Below, one piece after another: positions 26,538 to 37,212 of a stretch of DNA of 64,000 bases. The notes below the pieces were generated by a model. It had not been told where the DNA came from. It worked only from the letters and a program-made list of their open reading frames with translations, and did not search any database. The position numbers and the translations under genes are program-made. This DNA comes from Pseudomonas sichuanensis (GTDB taxonomy: Bacteria > Pseudomonadota > Gammaproteobacteria > Pseudomonadales > Pseudomonadaceae). How positions within the stretch are numbered: position 1 is the first letter of the stretch; every line of letters begins with the position of its first letter. Location of the stretch: contig NZ_QKVM01000004.1 of assembly GCF_003231305.1 (NCBI RefSeq), positions 1-64,000 of the forward strand, in the 5' to 3' direction.

Positions 26538-27896
26538 ATGAGTAACAACCTCGACCAGCTCACCGATTGGTTGAAAGAGCACAAGATCACCGAAGTGGAA
26601 TGCCTGATCAGCGACCTGACCGGCATCACCCGCGGCAAGATCTCGCCCACCAACAAGTTCATCGCCGAAAAAGGCATGCGCCTGCCCGAGAGCGTGCTGC
26701 TGCAGACCGTGACCGGCGATTACGTCGACGACGACATCTATTACGAACTGCTCGACCCGGCCGACATCGACATGATCTGCCGCCCCGACGAGAACGCGGT
26801 GTTTCTCGTGCCCTGGGCCATCGAGCCGACCGCCCAGGTGATCCACGACACCTACGACAAGAAGGGCAACCCGGTCGAACTGTCGCCGCGCAACGTGCTC
26901 AAGAAAGTCCTCAAGCTCTACGCCGACAAGGGCTGGCAGCCGATCGTCGCGCCAGAGATGGAGTTCTACCTGACCAAGCGCAGTGAAGACCCGGACTTCC
27001 CGCTGCAGCCGCCGGTAGGCCGCTCCGGCCGCCCGGAAACCGGCCGCCAGTCGTTCTCGATCGAGGCCGCCAACGAATTCGACCCGCTGTTCGAGGACGT
27101 CTATGACTGGTGCGAACTGCAGCAGCTGGACCTCGACACCCTGATCCACGAAGACGGCACCGCGCAGATGGAAATCAACTTCCGTCACGGCGACGCCCTG
27201 CACCTGGCCGACCAGATCCTGGTGTTCAAGCGCACCATGCGCGAAGCGGCGCTCAAGCACAACGTGGCCGCCACCTTCATGGCCAAGCCGATGACCGGCG
27301 AGCCGGGCAGTGCCATGCACCTGCACCAGAGCGTGGTCGATGCCGCCACCGGCAAGAACATCTTCTCCAATGCCGATGGCAGCATGAGCGAGCTGTTCCT
27401 CAACCACATCGGCGGCCTGCAGAAATTCATCCCCGAGGCGCTGCCGCTGTTCGCCCCCAACGTCAACTCGTTCCGCCGCTTCCTGCCGGACACCTCCGCG
27501 CCGGTGAACGTCGAGTGGGGTGAAGAGAACCGCACCGTCGGCTTGCGCGTGCCGGATGCCGGCCCGCAGAACCGCCGGGTCGAGAACCGCCTGCCGGGCG
27601 CCGACGCCAACCCGTACCTGGCCATCGCCGCCAGCCTGCTGTGCGGCTACATCGGCATGGTCGAAGGCATCCAGGCCAGCGCGCCGGTACAGGGGCGCGG
27701 CTACGAACGCCGCAACCTGCGCCTGCCGCTGACCATCGAGGATGCCCTCGAACGCATGGAAATCAGCCGGGCACTGGAGCAGTACCTGGGCAAGAAATTC
27801 ATTACCGGCTACGTCGCCACCAAGCGCGCCGAGCATGAAAACTTCAAGCGCGTCATCAGCTCCTGGGAGCGAGAGTTCCTGCTGTTTGCTGTGTGA
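26538..27896 (+). CDS. spuB: Gamma-glutamylpolyamine synthetase paralogue (SpuB-type)
   Basis: The 452-residue GlnA-like protein shows EVECLISDLTGITRGK, PEMEFYL, MHLHQSVVDAATGKN, NVNSFRRF and RRVENRLPGADANPYLA. It is the first gene of the spuBCDEFGH run and clearly differs from spuI (only family-level similarity). ATG at 26538 follows TGAGG; the open frame upstream is a shadow. In P. aeruginosa SpuB takes part in glutamylation of polyamines (putrescine or cadaverine); substrate here is inferred from position. Confidence 0.87.
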   Translation: MSNNLDQLTDWLKEHKITEVECLISDLTGITRGKISPTNKFIAEKGMRLPESVLLQTVTGDYVDDDIYYELLDPADIDMICRPDENAVFLVPWAIEPTAQVIHDTYDKKGNPVELSPRNVLKKVLKLYADKGWQPIVAPEMEFYLTKRSEDPDFPLQPPVGRSGRPETGRQSFSIEAANEFDPLFEDVYDWCELQQLDLDTLIHEDGTAQMEINFRHGDALHLADQILVFKRTMREAALKHNVAATFMAKPMTGEPGSAMHLHQSVVDAATGKNIFSNADGSMSELFLNHIGGLQKFIPEALPLFAPNVNSFRRFLPDTSAPVNVEWGEENRTVGLRVPDAGPQNRRVENRLPGADANPYLAIAASLLCGYIGMVEGIQASAPVQGRGYERRNLRLPLTIEDALERMEISRALEQYLGKKFITGYVATKRAEHENFKRVISSWEREFLLFAV

Positions 27897-27945
27897 TCAA
27901 CCCTGAGGCCGCCCAAGGCGCGGCCACCGGACCATGGAGAAGCAC

Positions 27946-29307
27946 ATGAGCGTCAACAACCCGCAAACCCGTGAATGGCAGACCCTGAGCGGCGAGCACC
28001 ACCTTGCACCTTTCAGCGACTACAAGCAGCTGAAGGAGAAGGGGCCGCGCATCATCACCAAGGCGCAGGGCGTGCATTTGTGGGACAGCGAGGGCCACAA
28101 GATCCTCGACGGCATGGCCGGCCTGTGGTGCGTGGCGGTGGGCTATGGCCGTGAAGAACTGGTGCAGGCGGCAGAAAAGCAGATGCGCGAGCTGCCGTAC
28201 TACAACCTGTTCTTCCAGACCGCCCACCCGCCCGCGCTGGAGCTGGCCAAGGCGATCACCGACGTGGCCCCTGAGGGCATGACCCATGTGTTCTTCACCG
28301 GCTCCGGCTCCGAAGGCAACGACACCGTGCTGCGCATGGTCCGCCACTACTGGGCGCTCAAGGGCAAGCCGCACAAGCAGACCATCATCGGCCGCATCAA
28401 CGGCTACCACGGCTCCACCTTCGCCGGCGCGTGCCTGGGCGGCATGAGCGGCATGCACGAGCAGGGCGGCCTGCCGATCCCGGGCATCGTGCACATTCCT
28501 CAGCCGTACTGGTTCGGTGAGGGCGGCGACATGACCCCGGACGAATTCGGGGTATGGGCGGCCGAGCAGTTGGAGAAGAAAATCCTCGAAGTCGGCGAAG
28601 ACAACGTCGCCGCCTTCATCGCCGAGCCGATCCAGGGCGCCGGCGGCGTGATCATTCCGCCAGAGACCTACTGGCCGAAGGTCAAGGAGATCCTGGCGAA
28701 GTACGACATCCTGTTCGTCGCCGACGAAGTGATCTGTGGCTTCGGGCGTACAGGCGAGTGGTTCGGCTCCGACTACTACGACCTCAAGCCCGACCTGATG
28801 ACCATCGCCAAGGGCCTGACCTCCGGTTACATCCCCATGGGCGGTGTGATCGTGCGTGACAAAGTGGCCAAGGTGATCAGCGAAGGCGGCGACTTCAACC
28901 ACGGCTTCACCTACTCCGGCCACCCGGTGGCGGCCGCGGTGGGCCTGGAAAACCTGCGCATCCTGCGCGACGAGCACATTGTCGAGAAGGCGCGCACGGA
29001 AGTGGCACCCTACTTGCAAAAACGACTGCGTGAGCTGCAGGACCACCCACTGGTGGGCGAAGTGCGCGGCCTGGGCCTGCTCGGCGCGATCGAACTGGTC
29101 AAGGACAAGGCCACCCGCAGCCGTTTCGAGGGCAAGGGTGTGGGCATGGTCTGTCGCAACTTCTGCTTCGAGAACGGCCTGATCATGCGCGCCGTGGGCG
29201 ACACCATGATCATCGCCCCGCCGCTGGTGATTACCCATGCCGAGGTGGACGAGCTGGTGGAAAAGGCGCGCAAGTGCCTGGATTTGACGTACGAAGCGAT
29301 CAAATGA
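27946..29307 (+). CDS. spuC: Polyamine:pyruvate aminotransferase
   Basis: The 453-residue class-III PLP aminotransferase moves an amino group from putrescine or other polyamines to pyruvate. It has LDGMAGLWCVAVGYGR at the start, FFTGSGSEGNDTVLRM (PLP phosphate site), GYHGSTFAG, LFVADEVICGFGRTG with the PLP-binding Asp, and the Schiff-base Lys in MTIAKGLTSGY. An ATG at 27934 is possible, but GGAG lies 7 bases before ATG 27946. It is between spuB and the binding-protein genes, as in P. aeruginosa. Confidence 0.92.
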   Translation: MSVNNPQTREWQTLSGEHHLAPFSDYKQLKEKGPRIITKAQGVHLWDSEGHKILDGMAGLWCVAVGYGREELVQAAEKQMRELPYYNLFFQTAHPPALELAKAITDVAPEGMTHVFFTGSGSEGNDTVLRMVRHYWALKGKPHKQTIIGRINGYHGSTFAGACLGGMSGMHEQGGLPIPGIVHIPQPYWFGEGGDMTPDEFGVWAAEQLEKKILEVGEDNVAAFIAEPIQGAGGVIIPPETYWPKVKEILAKYDILFVADEVICGFGRTGEWFGSDYYDLKPDLMTIAKGLTSGYIPMGGVIVRDKVAKVISEGGDFNHGFTYSGHPVAAAVGLENLRILRDEHIVEKARTEVAPYLQKRLRELQDHPLVGEVRGLGLLGAIELVKDKATRSRFEGKGVGMVCRNFCFENGLIMRAVGDTMIIAPPLVITHAEVDELVEKARKCLDLTYEAIK

Positions 29308-29341
29308 CGGTCTGCTAGGCTGGCGAGGTGACATTAAGTCA

Positions 29342-29379
29342 TTACAAGGCTCTGGTTGTGTTGAAACAGCGCCTTGTAA
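29342..29379 (+). promoter_or_regulatory. Inverted repeat upstream of spuD
   Basis: TTACAAGGC (29342-29350) and GCCTTGTAA (29371-29379) pair perfectly around a 20-base loop in the spuC-spuD gap. It could be a regulator site or an mRNA hairpin; there is no T-run for termination. Confidence 0.5.
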
Positions 29380-29476
29380 CTTGCCAGACTAACGGCTGTT
29401 TCAGTCGCCCAGCGCGTGCACCGTGGGCCCTGGCTGCTGAACAGATGGCTTGATAATAAATTCTGGAGCATTACGC

Positions 29477-30574
29477 ATGAAGAAATTGGGCAAGACGCTG
29501 CTGGCCGCCGCCCTGATGGGTGCCGTGGCGACCGCTGTTCAGGCTGATGACAAAGTGCTGCACGTCTACAACTGGTCGGACTACATCGCCCCGGACACCG
29601 TGGCCAACTTCGAGAAGCAGACCGGCATCAAGGTCGTCTACGACGTCTTCGACAGCAACGAAACCCTCGAGGCCAAGCTGCTGGCGGGCAAGTCGGGCTA
29701 CGACATCGTCGTGCCGTCCAACAACTTCCTGGCCAAGCAGATCAAGGCTGGCGTCTACCAGGAGCTGGACCGTTCCAAGCTGCCCAACTGGAAAAACCTC
29801 GACCCGGCCCTGCTCAAGGCCGTCGGTGACGCCAGCGACCCGGGCAACAAGTTCGCTTTCCCGTACATGTGGGGCTCCATCGGCATCGGCTACAACCCGG
29901 AGAAGGTCAAGGCCGCGCTGGGCGTGGACAAGATCGATTCGTGGGACGCCGTGTTCAAGCCTGAGAACATCGAAAAACTCAAAAGCTGCGGCGTGAGCTT
30001 CCTCGATGCACCGACCGAGATGATCCCGGCCGCGCTGCACTACCTGGGCAAGCCAAGCGACAGCACCAAGAAGGAAGACCTGAAGGCCGCCGAGGACCTG
30101 TTCCTCAAGATCCGCCCTTCGATCACCTACTTCCACTCCTCCAAGTACATCTCGGACCTGGCCAACGGCAACATCTGCGTGGCCGTGGGTTACTCGGGTG
30201 ACCTGGAGCAGTCCAAGGCCCGTGCCCACGAGGCCGGCGACAAGGTCAAGCTGAGCTACACCATTCCCAAGGAAGGTGCCGGCACCTTCTACGACATGGT
30301 CGCCATTCCGAAGGACGCCGAGAACGTCGAAGCGGCCTACAAGTTCATGGACTACCTGCTGCAACCGGAAGTCATGGCCGGCATTACCAATGCCGTGCGC
30401 TTCCCGAACGGCAACAAGGCGGCCACCCAGTTCGTGGACAAGGACATCACCAGCGACCCGGCCATCTACCCGTCCGATGAAGTGAAGGCACAGTTGTACG
30501 CCATCAAGGCGCCGGAGAAGGCTGCCCAGCGCGACATCACCCGTAGCTGGACCAAGATCAAGTCGGGCAAGTAA
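29477..30574 (+). CDS. spuD: Polyamine ABC transporter substrate-binding protein
   Basis: The 365-residue periplasmic protein has a signal peptide ([15 protein letters not shown], cleavage after VQA) and the PotF/PotD fold opening [20 protein letters not shown]. Polyamine-contact features include [28 protein letters not shown] and VGYSGD. It is the first of two tandem homologous binding proteins. In P. aeruginosa SpuD favours putrescine and SpuE spermidine; order suggests this is the SpuD copy, though which ligand it prefers here is not visible. Confidence 0.92.
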   Translation: MKKLGKTLLAAALMGAVATAVQADDKVLHVYNWSDYIAPDTVANFEKQTGIKVVYDVFDSNETLEAKLLAGKSGYDIVVPSNNFLAKQIKAGVYQELDRSKLPNWKNLDPALLKAVGDASDPGNKFAFPYMWGSIGIGYNPEKVKAALGVDKIDSWDAVFKPENIEKLKSCGVSFLDAPTEMIPAALHYLGKPSDSTKKEDLKAAEDLFLKIRPSITYFHSSKYISDLANGNICVAVGYSGDLEQSKARAHEAGDKVKLSYTIPKEGAGTFYDMVAIPKDAENVEAAYKFMDYLLQPEVMAGITNAVRFPNGNKAATQFVDKDITSDPAIYPSDEVKAQLYAIKAPEKAAQRDITRSWTKIKSGK

Positions 30575-30589
30575 GCCCGATGCGGGACC

Positions 30590-30617
30590 CTCTGGGCCGG
30601 GCCTTTGCGGCCCAGAG
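30590..30617 (+). promoter_or_regulatory. mRNA hairpin between spuD and spuE
   Basis: CTCTGGGCC and GGCCCAGAG pair with a 10-base loop directly after spuD. There is no T-run, so it is more likely a stabiliser or partial terminator of the spuD message than a full stop. Confidence 0.55.
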
Positions 30618-30635
30618 GCAGCTTTAGGCAAATAA

Positions 30636-31829
<1,194 letters not shown>

Positions 31830-31904
31830 CAACAATCCAGGCCCGTCACGGCCCCTGTAGCAACAGGCCGTGTGGGCATATAAATCTTGTTGGGAGTTTC
31901 ACTC

Positions 31905-33047
31905 ATGGCAGTTGCCTCCGGTGCCTATAAGAAAGCCCTCGAGGGTGGCCAGCAACCCAAGCAGGTGCTGGTCAAGATCGACCGGGTCACGAAGAAGTTC
32001 GACGAAACCATAGCCGTGGACGATGTGTCCCTGGAAATCCGCAAAGGCGAGATCTTCGCCCTGCTGGGTGGCTCCGGTTCCGGTAAATCGACCCTGCTGC
32101 GCATGCTCGCCGGCTTCGAGCGCCCGACCGAGGGGCGGATCTTCCTCGACGGTGTCGACATCACCGACATGCCGCCCTACGAGCGGCCGATCAACATGAT
32201 GTTCCAGTCCTACGCGCTGTTCCCGCACATGACCGTGGCGCAGAACATCGCCTTCGGCCTGCAGCAGGACAAGATGCCCAAGGCCGAGATCGACGCCCGC
32301 GTGGCCGAGATGCTCAAGCTGGTGCACATGACCCAGTACGCCAAGCGCAAGCCGCACCAGCTTTCCGGTGGCCAGCGCCAGCGTGTGGCCCTGGCCCGTT
32401 CGCTGGCCAAGCGCCCCAAACTGCTGCTGCTCGACGAACCGATGGGCGCGCTGGACAAGAAGCTGCGCTCGCAGATGCAACTGGAACTGGTGGAGATCAT
32501 CGAGCGCGTGGGCGTGACCTGCGTGATGGTGACCCACGACCAGGAAGAGGCCATGACCATGGCCCAGCGCATCGCCATCATGCACCTGGGCTGGATTGCC
32601 CAGATCGGCAGCCCGATCGACATCTATGAAACCCCGACCAGCCGCCTGGTTTGCGAGTTCATCGGCAACGTCAACCTGTTTGAAGGTGAAGTGGTCGAAG
32701 ACGCCGAAGGCCACGCCGTCATTGCCAGCCCGGAGCTGGAGCGCAAGATCTACGTCGGCCACGGCATCACCACTTCGGTGGAAGACAAGCACATCACCTA
32801 CGCCCTGCGCCCGGAGAAACTGCTGGTCACCACCACGCAGCCAACCTGCGAGCACAACTGGTCGCGTGGCAAGGTTCACGACATCGCCTACCTCGGTGGC
32901 CACTCCGTGTTCTACGTCGAGCTGCCCAGTGGCAAGGTCGTCCAGTCGTTCGTCGCCAACGCCGAGCGTCAGGGCACCCGCCCTACCTGGGGTGACGAAG
33001 TGTACGTGTGGTGGGAAGACGACAGCGGCGTGGTACTGCGGTCATGA
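31905..33047 (+). CDS. spuF: Polyamine ABC transporter ATPase
   Basis: The 380-residue PotA/PotG-type ATPase has Walker A GGSGSGKST, Q-loop MMFQSYALFPHMTV, signature [15 protein letters not shown], Walker B LLLLDEPMGALD and the H-loop [13 protein letters not shown]-terminal TOBE domain (about residues 290-375) follows. ATG at 31905 follows GGGAG. The stop overlaps the following permease start (ATGA). Confidence 0.94.
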   Translation: MAVASGAYKKALEGGQQPKQVLVKIDRVTKKFDETIAVDDVSLEIRKGEIFALLGGSGSGKSTLLRMLAGFERPTEGRIFLDGVDITDMPPYERPINMMFQSYALFPHMTVAQNIAFGLQQDKMPKAEIDARVAEMLKLVHMTQYAKRKPHQLSGGQRQRVALARSLAKRPKLLLLDEPMGALDKKLRSQMQLELVEIIERVGVTCVMVTHDQEEAMTMAQRIAIMHLGWIAQIGSPIDIYETPTSRLVCEFIGNVNLFEGEVVEDAEGHAVIASPELERKIYVGHGITTSVEDKHITYALRPEKLLVTTTQPTCEHNWSRGKVHDIAYLGGHSVFYVELPSGKVVQSFVANAERQGTRPTWGDEVYVWWEDDSGVVLRS

Positions 33048-33964
33048 AACTGCGCAAGCTCAAGCGAGCCTTCCAGCGCCTGACCCCGGAGGGGCGGCAC
33101 CTGGTGATCGGCGTGCCGTTCATCTGGCTGTTCCTGTTCTTCATGCTGCCGTTCTTCATCGTGTTGAAGATCAGCTTCGCCGAAGCCGACGTGGCGATCC
33201 CGCCCTACACCGAGATCTACACCTATCTCGAAGGCAAGGTGCAGCTGGTGCTGAACCTGGCCAACTATGGCCTGCTCACCGAGGACGAGCTGTACATCTC
33301 GGCCTACCTCGGTTCGTTGAAGGTCGCCCTGTTCAGCACCCTGCTGTGCCTGCTGATCGGCTACCCGATGGCCTATGCCATCTCCAAGGCCAAGAAGGAG
33401 TCGCAGACCGTCCTGCTGCTGCTGATCATGATGCCGACCTGGACCGCGATCCTGATCCGCGTCTACGCCTGGATGGGCATCCTCAGCAACAACGGGCTGC
33501 TCAACAGCTTCCTCATGTGGCTGGGGCTGATCGACCAGCCGTTGCAGATCCTCAACACCAACCTGGCGGTGTATATCGGCGTGGTCTATTCGTACCTGCC
33601 GTTCATGATCCTGCCGCTGTACGCCAACCTGGTTAAGCACGACGAAAGCCTGCTCGAGGCAGCATCGGACCTGGGTTCGAGCACCTTCAACAGCTTCTGG
33701 AAGATCACCGTGCCGCTGTCCAAGAACGGCATCATCGCCGGTTGCATGCTGGTGTTCATCCCGGTGGTGGGCGAGTTCGTGATTCCTGAACTGCTCGGCG
33801 GCCCGGAAACCCTGATGATCGGCAAGGTGCTGTGGCAGGAGTTCTTCAACAACCGTGACTGGCCGGTAGCGTCCGCGCTGGCAGTGGTGATGCTGGCGAT
33901 CCTGATCGTGCCCATCCTGCTGTTCAACCGCAGCCAGGCCAAAGAGATGGAGGGTCGGGCATGA
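33044..33964 (+). CDS. spuG: Polyamine ABC transporter permease
   Basis: The 306-residue inner-membrane protein belongs to the PotB/PotH permease group, with about six transmembrane helices (first at IGVPFIWLFLFFMLPFFIV). The EAA loop EAASDLGSSTFNSFWKITVPL near residue 205 contacts the ATPase. A basic N-terminus (MKLRKLKRAF) precedes the first helix. It overlaps spuF and spuH by four bases each, so the three are translated as a unit. Confidence 0.94.
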   Translation: MKLRKLKRAFQRLTPEGRHLVIGVPFIWLFLFFMLPFFIVLKISFAEADVAIPPYTEIYTYLEGKVQLVLNLANYGLLTEDELYISAYLGSLKVALFSTLLCLLIGYPMAYAISKAKKESQTVLLLLIMMPTWTAILIRVYAWMGILSNNGLLNSFLMWLGLIDQPLQILNTNLAVYIGVVYSYLPFMILPLYANLVKHDESLLEAASDLGSSTFNSFWKITVPLSKNGIIAGCMLVFIPVVGEFVIPELLGGPETLMIGKVLWQEFFNNRDWPVASALAVVMLAILIVPILLFNRSQAKEMEGRA

Positions 33965-34854
33965 AACGCTTCAGTTTCTCCAACCTGATGCTGATCGTCG
34001 GCTTGCTGTTCATCTACCTGCCGATGCTGATCCTGGTGATCTACTCGTTCAACGCCTCCAAACTGGTGACGGTGTGGGGCGGCTGGTCGGTGAAGTGGTA
34101 CGTCGGCCTGCTCGACAACAGCCAGCTGATGGGCTCGGTGATGCGCTCGCTGGAGATCGCCTGCTACACGGCGGTTGCCGCCGTGGCACTGGGCACCCTG
34201 GCGGCCTTCGTGCTGACCCGGGTCACCCGCTTCAAGGGCCGCACGCTGTTCGGTGGCCTGGTCACCGCGCCGCTGGTGATGCCCGAGGTGATTACCGGTC
34301 TGTCGCTGTTGCTGCTGTTCGTGGCCATGGCGCAGATGATCGGCTGGCCCCAGGAGCGTGGCATCGTCACCATCTGGATCGCCCACACCACGTTCTGCGC
34401 CGCCTATGTGGCGGTGGTGGTGTCGGCGCGCCTGCGTGAGCTGGACCTGTCGATCGAAGAAGCGGCCATGGACCTGGGTGCCAAGCCGTGGAAGGTGTTC
34501 TTCCTGATCACCATCCCGATGATCGCGCCATCGTTGGCGGCGGGCGGCATGATGTCGTTCGCCCTGTCGCTGGACGACCTGGTGCTGGCCAGCTTCGTGT
34601 CCGGCCCCGGCTCGACCACGCTGCCGATGGAAGTGTTCTCGGCCGTGCGCCTGGGCGTGAAGCCCGAGATCAACGCCGTGGCCAGCCTGATCCTGCTGTC
34701 GGTGTCGCTGGTGACCTTCCTGGTCTGGTACTTCAGCCGCCAGGCCGAAGAACGTCGCCGCAAGGCGATCCAGCAGGCCATCGAGGAAGGCGCCGCGGCC
34801 AACGTTTCGCAGCCGCAGGTGCGTCGCCCGTCCCAGGCTACCGCGCAGGCCTGA
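33961..34854 (+). CDS. spuH: Polyamine ABC transporter permease
   Basis: The 297-residue partner permease (PotC/PotI type) starts with NLMLIVGLLFIYLPMLILVIYSFNAS and carries the EAA loop EAAMDLGAKPWKVFFLITIPM near residue 165. The C-terminal tail after the last helix is polar and charged (RQAEERRRKAIQQ). It closes the spuBCDEFGH run; a REP pair follows. Confidence 0.94.
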   Translation: MKRFSFSNLMLIVGLLFIYLPMLILVIYSFNASKLVTVWGGWSVKWYVGLLDNSQLMGSVMRSLEIACYTAVAAVALGTLAAFVLTRVTRFKGRTLFGGLVTAPLVMPEVITGLSLLLLFVAMAQMIGWPQERGIVTIWIAHTTFCAAYVAVVVSARLRELDLSIEEAAMDLGAKPWKVFFLITIPMIAPSLAAGGMMSFALSLDDLVLASFVSGPGSTTLPMEVFSAVRLGVKPEINAVASLILLSVSLVTFLVWYFSRQAEERRRKAIQQAIEEGAAANVSQPQVRRPSQATAQA

Positions 34855-34862
34855 GCCAGCCC

Positions 34863-34926
34863 ATCGCGGGGCAAGCCCGCTCCCACATCGAGATCACCTC
34901 GATGGGGAGCGGGCTTGCCCCGCGGT
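34863..34926. repeat. REP pair (inverted)
   Basis: Two type-A arms flank ATCGAGATCACCTCGAT, between spuH and the efflux operon. One base is missing in the second arm (TGGGGAGCGGG). Confidence 0.92.
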
Positions 34927-35059
34927 TGCATTCCAACCCTCCAGTACCCTGCTTCAACCCGCCTCGCTTTCTCGTCTCTATATCAATGCCGTTTGTCGAT
35001 CCCTGATCTACGCTTCTCCCACGCGTCGTACAAACCATTCGTACAAGCGAGGAGCCTGC

Positions 35060-36148
35060 ATGACGGTATCGCATCCGATCATGGTCGGTGGCCTGGGGCT
35101 GTTGTTGATGCTTTCGGGCTGTGACAAGGAAGAAGCCGCCCCGGTATTGCCCAGGGTTGCGGTGCAACAAGTCCAATCTACCGATTTCGCCGCCCGGGTC
35201 ACCCTCACCGGCGATGTGCAGGCGCGGGTTCAGACCGACCTGTCGTTTCGCGTGGGCGGCAAGATCATTTCCCGCAGCGTCGATGTCGGCGACCACGTCA
35301 AGGCCAACCAGGTGCTCGCGCGACTGGACCCGAAAGACCTGCAGAACACCGTCGACTCGGCCAAGGCCGAGGTGTTCGCCGAACAGGCGCGGGTGACCCA
35401 GAGCAGCGCCGCGTTCGTCCGCCAACAGAAGCTGCTGCCCAAGGGCTATACCAGCCAGAGCGAATACGATTCCGCCGAAGCCGCCCTGCGCAGCAGCCAG
35501 AGCGCGCTCAAGGCGGCCCAGGCGCAGTTGGCCAATGCCAACGAGCAGCTGGGCTATACCGCCCTGGTGTCCGAGGCCGATGGCGTGATCACCGCGCGCC
35601 AGGCCGAAGTGGGGCAGGTGGTGCAGGCGACCATGCCGATCTTCAGCCTGGCGGTCGACGGCGACCGCGACGCGGTGTTCAACGTGTACGAATCCCTGCT
35701 GGTCAAGCCGCCCAGCGACGAAGGCGTGGTGGTCAGCCTGCTGGACAATCCGGCGGTGAAGGCCGAAGGCCGGGTTCGCGAGATCACCCCGACAGTGTCC
35801 GCCGAAAGCGGCACGGTGCAGGTCAAGGTGGCCCTGCGCAACGTGCCGGCCGGCATGCAACTGGGCTCGCCGGTGACCGCCACCGGCAACGCCCAGGGCC
35901 GGCCGAGCATCGAGTTGCCCTGGGCCGCGCTGACCAAGGCGCTGCATGAGCCCGCGGTGTGGGTGGTGGGCGAGGGCGACAAGGTCGAGCTGCGCAAGGT
36001 CCAGGTGGCGCGCTATCTCACCGGCAAGGTGGTGATCGCCGACGGTATCAAGGGCGGCGAGACCGTCGTGGTGGGTGGCGGGCAGTTGCTGCACCCCGGC
36101 ATGCAGGTCGTGAAAGTCACCGCCAAGGACGGAGGGACCGCGCCATGA
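35060..36148 (+). CDS. RND efflux membrane-fusion lipoprotein (TriA-like)
   Basis: The 362-residue periplasmic adaptor carries a lipobox LMLSGC near residue 20, so it is lipid-anchored to the inner membrane. It has a biotinyl-lipoyl half-motif FRVGGKIISRSVDVGDHVKANQVLARLD, a coiled-coil hairpin (about residues 95-160), and its mate VVQATMPIFSL. With the next two genes it makes an MFP-MFP-RND operon like triABC of P. aeruginosa, a pump that requires two adaptors. GAGGAG precedes ATG. Substrate unknown. Confidence 0.88.
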   Translation: MTVSHPIMVGGLGLLLMLSGCDKEEAAPVLPRVAVQQVQSTDFAARVTLTGDVQARVQTDLSFRVGGKIISRSVDVGDHVKANQVLARLDPKDLQNTVDSAKAEVFAEQARVTQSSAAFVRQQKLLPKGYTSQSEYDSAEAALRSSQSALKAAQAQLANANEQLGYTALVSEADGVITARQAEVGQVVQATMPIFSLAVDGDRDAVFNVYESLLVKPPSDEGVVVSLLDNPAVKAEGRVREITPTVSAESGTVQVKVALRNVPAGMQLGSPVTATGNAQGRPSIELPWAALTKALHEPAVWVVGEGDKVELRKVQVARYLTGKVVIADGIKGGETVVVGGGQLLHPGMQVVKVTAKDGGTAP

Positions 36149-37212
36149 AACGCCCATTGTCGATTCTCTGCGCCAGCCTGTTGCTCGGTGCCTGCGGCGG
36201 TGAAGAGATGGCGCCGGAGATGATCCGCCCCGTGCTGTCGACGCTGGTCGAGCCGCAAGTGCAATCGCAACTGGGGCGTTTCGCCGGCACCATCCAGGCG
36301 CGCTACGAAAGCACCCTCGGCTTTCGCGTGTCTGGCCGTATCGCCCGGCGCTGGCTGGATGTCGGTGCCCGGGTGAAGCCCGGCGATACCCTGGCCACCC
36401 TCGACCCTACCGATCAACAGAACCAGCTGCGCGCCGCCGAAGGTGACCTGGCCAAGGTCCAGGCGCAGTGGATCAACGCCCAGGCCAACGCACGCCGCCA
36501 GCAGCAGCTGTACGACCGTGGCGTGGGCGCCCAGGCCCAGCTGGACATCGCCCAGACCGACCTGAAGACCACCAGCGCGGCGCTGGAGCAGGCACGCTCG
36601 GCGGTGAGCCAGGCTCGCGACCAGTTGGACTACAGCACCCTGCGCACCGACCATGCCGCCGTGGTCACCGCCTGGCAGGCCGAAGCCGGGCAGACCGTCA
36701 GCGCGGGCCAGGCCGTGGTCACCCTGGCACGCCCGGACGTCAAGGAAGCGGTGATCGACCTGCCGATCCCCCTGGCCGAGCAGTTGACCAAGACCCTGAC
36801 CTTCACCGTGGCCTCGCAGCTCGACCCGAGCATCAACACCACCGCCACCTTGCGCGAGCTCGAGCCCCAGGCCGACGCCACCACCCGCACCCGGCGTGCC
36901 CGGCTGACCCTGGCCAGCACCCCGGATGCGTTTCACCTGGGCACCGCGATCAGCGTCACGCTGAGTTCGGCGGTGAGCCCGCGCAGCGAGCTGCCACTGA
37001 CCGCGCTGCTCGAACGCGATGGCAAGACCCAGGTGTGGGTCGTCGACCCGCAACAGAAAACCGTGGCCACCCGTGACGTCGCGCTGCTCGAACGCACCGC
37101 CGACCGTATCGTCCTTGCGTCTGGCGTGCAGCCCGGGGAGCGAGTGGTGACTGCCGGTGTGAACAGCCTCAAGCCTGGCCAGAAAGTGACCTTCGACGAG
37201 GACCCGCAATGA
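36145..37212 (+). CDS. RND efflux membrane-fusion lipoprotein (TriB-like)
   Basis: The 355-residue second adaptor also has a lipobox, LLLGAC near residue 17. Lipoyl halves GFRVSGRIARRWLDVGARVKPGDTLATLD and QTVSAGQAVVTLA bracket a coiled-coil hairpin (YDRGVGAQAQLDIAQTDLKTT). It starts inside the stop region of the first adaptor gene (ATGA) and overlaps the pump gene by four bases. The two adaptors are only distantly alike, so they are likely to form a hetero-assembly as TriA-TriB do. Confidence 0.88.
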   Translation: MKRPLSILCASLLLGACGGEEMAPEMIRPVLSTLVEPQVQSQLGRFAGTIQARYESTLGFRVSGRIARRWLDVGARVKPGDTLATLDPTDQQNQLRAAEGDLAKVQAQWINAQANARRQQQLYDRGVGAQAQLDIAQTDLKTTSAALEQARSAVSQARDQLDYSTLRTDHAAVVTAWQAEAGQTVSAGQAVVTLARPDVKEAVIDLPIPLAEQLTKTLTFTVASQLDPSINTTATLRELEPQADATTRTRRARLTLASTPDAFHLGTAISVTLSSAVSPRSELPLTALLERDGKTQVWVVDPQQKTVATRDVALLERTADRIVLASGVQPGERVVTAGVNSLKPGQKVTFDEDPQ

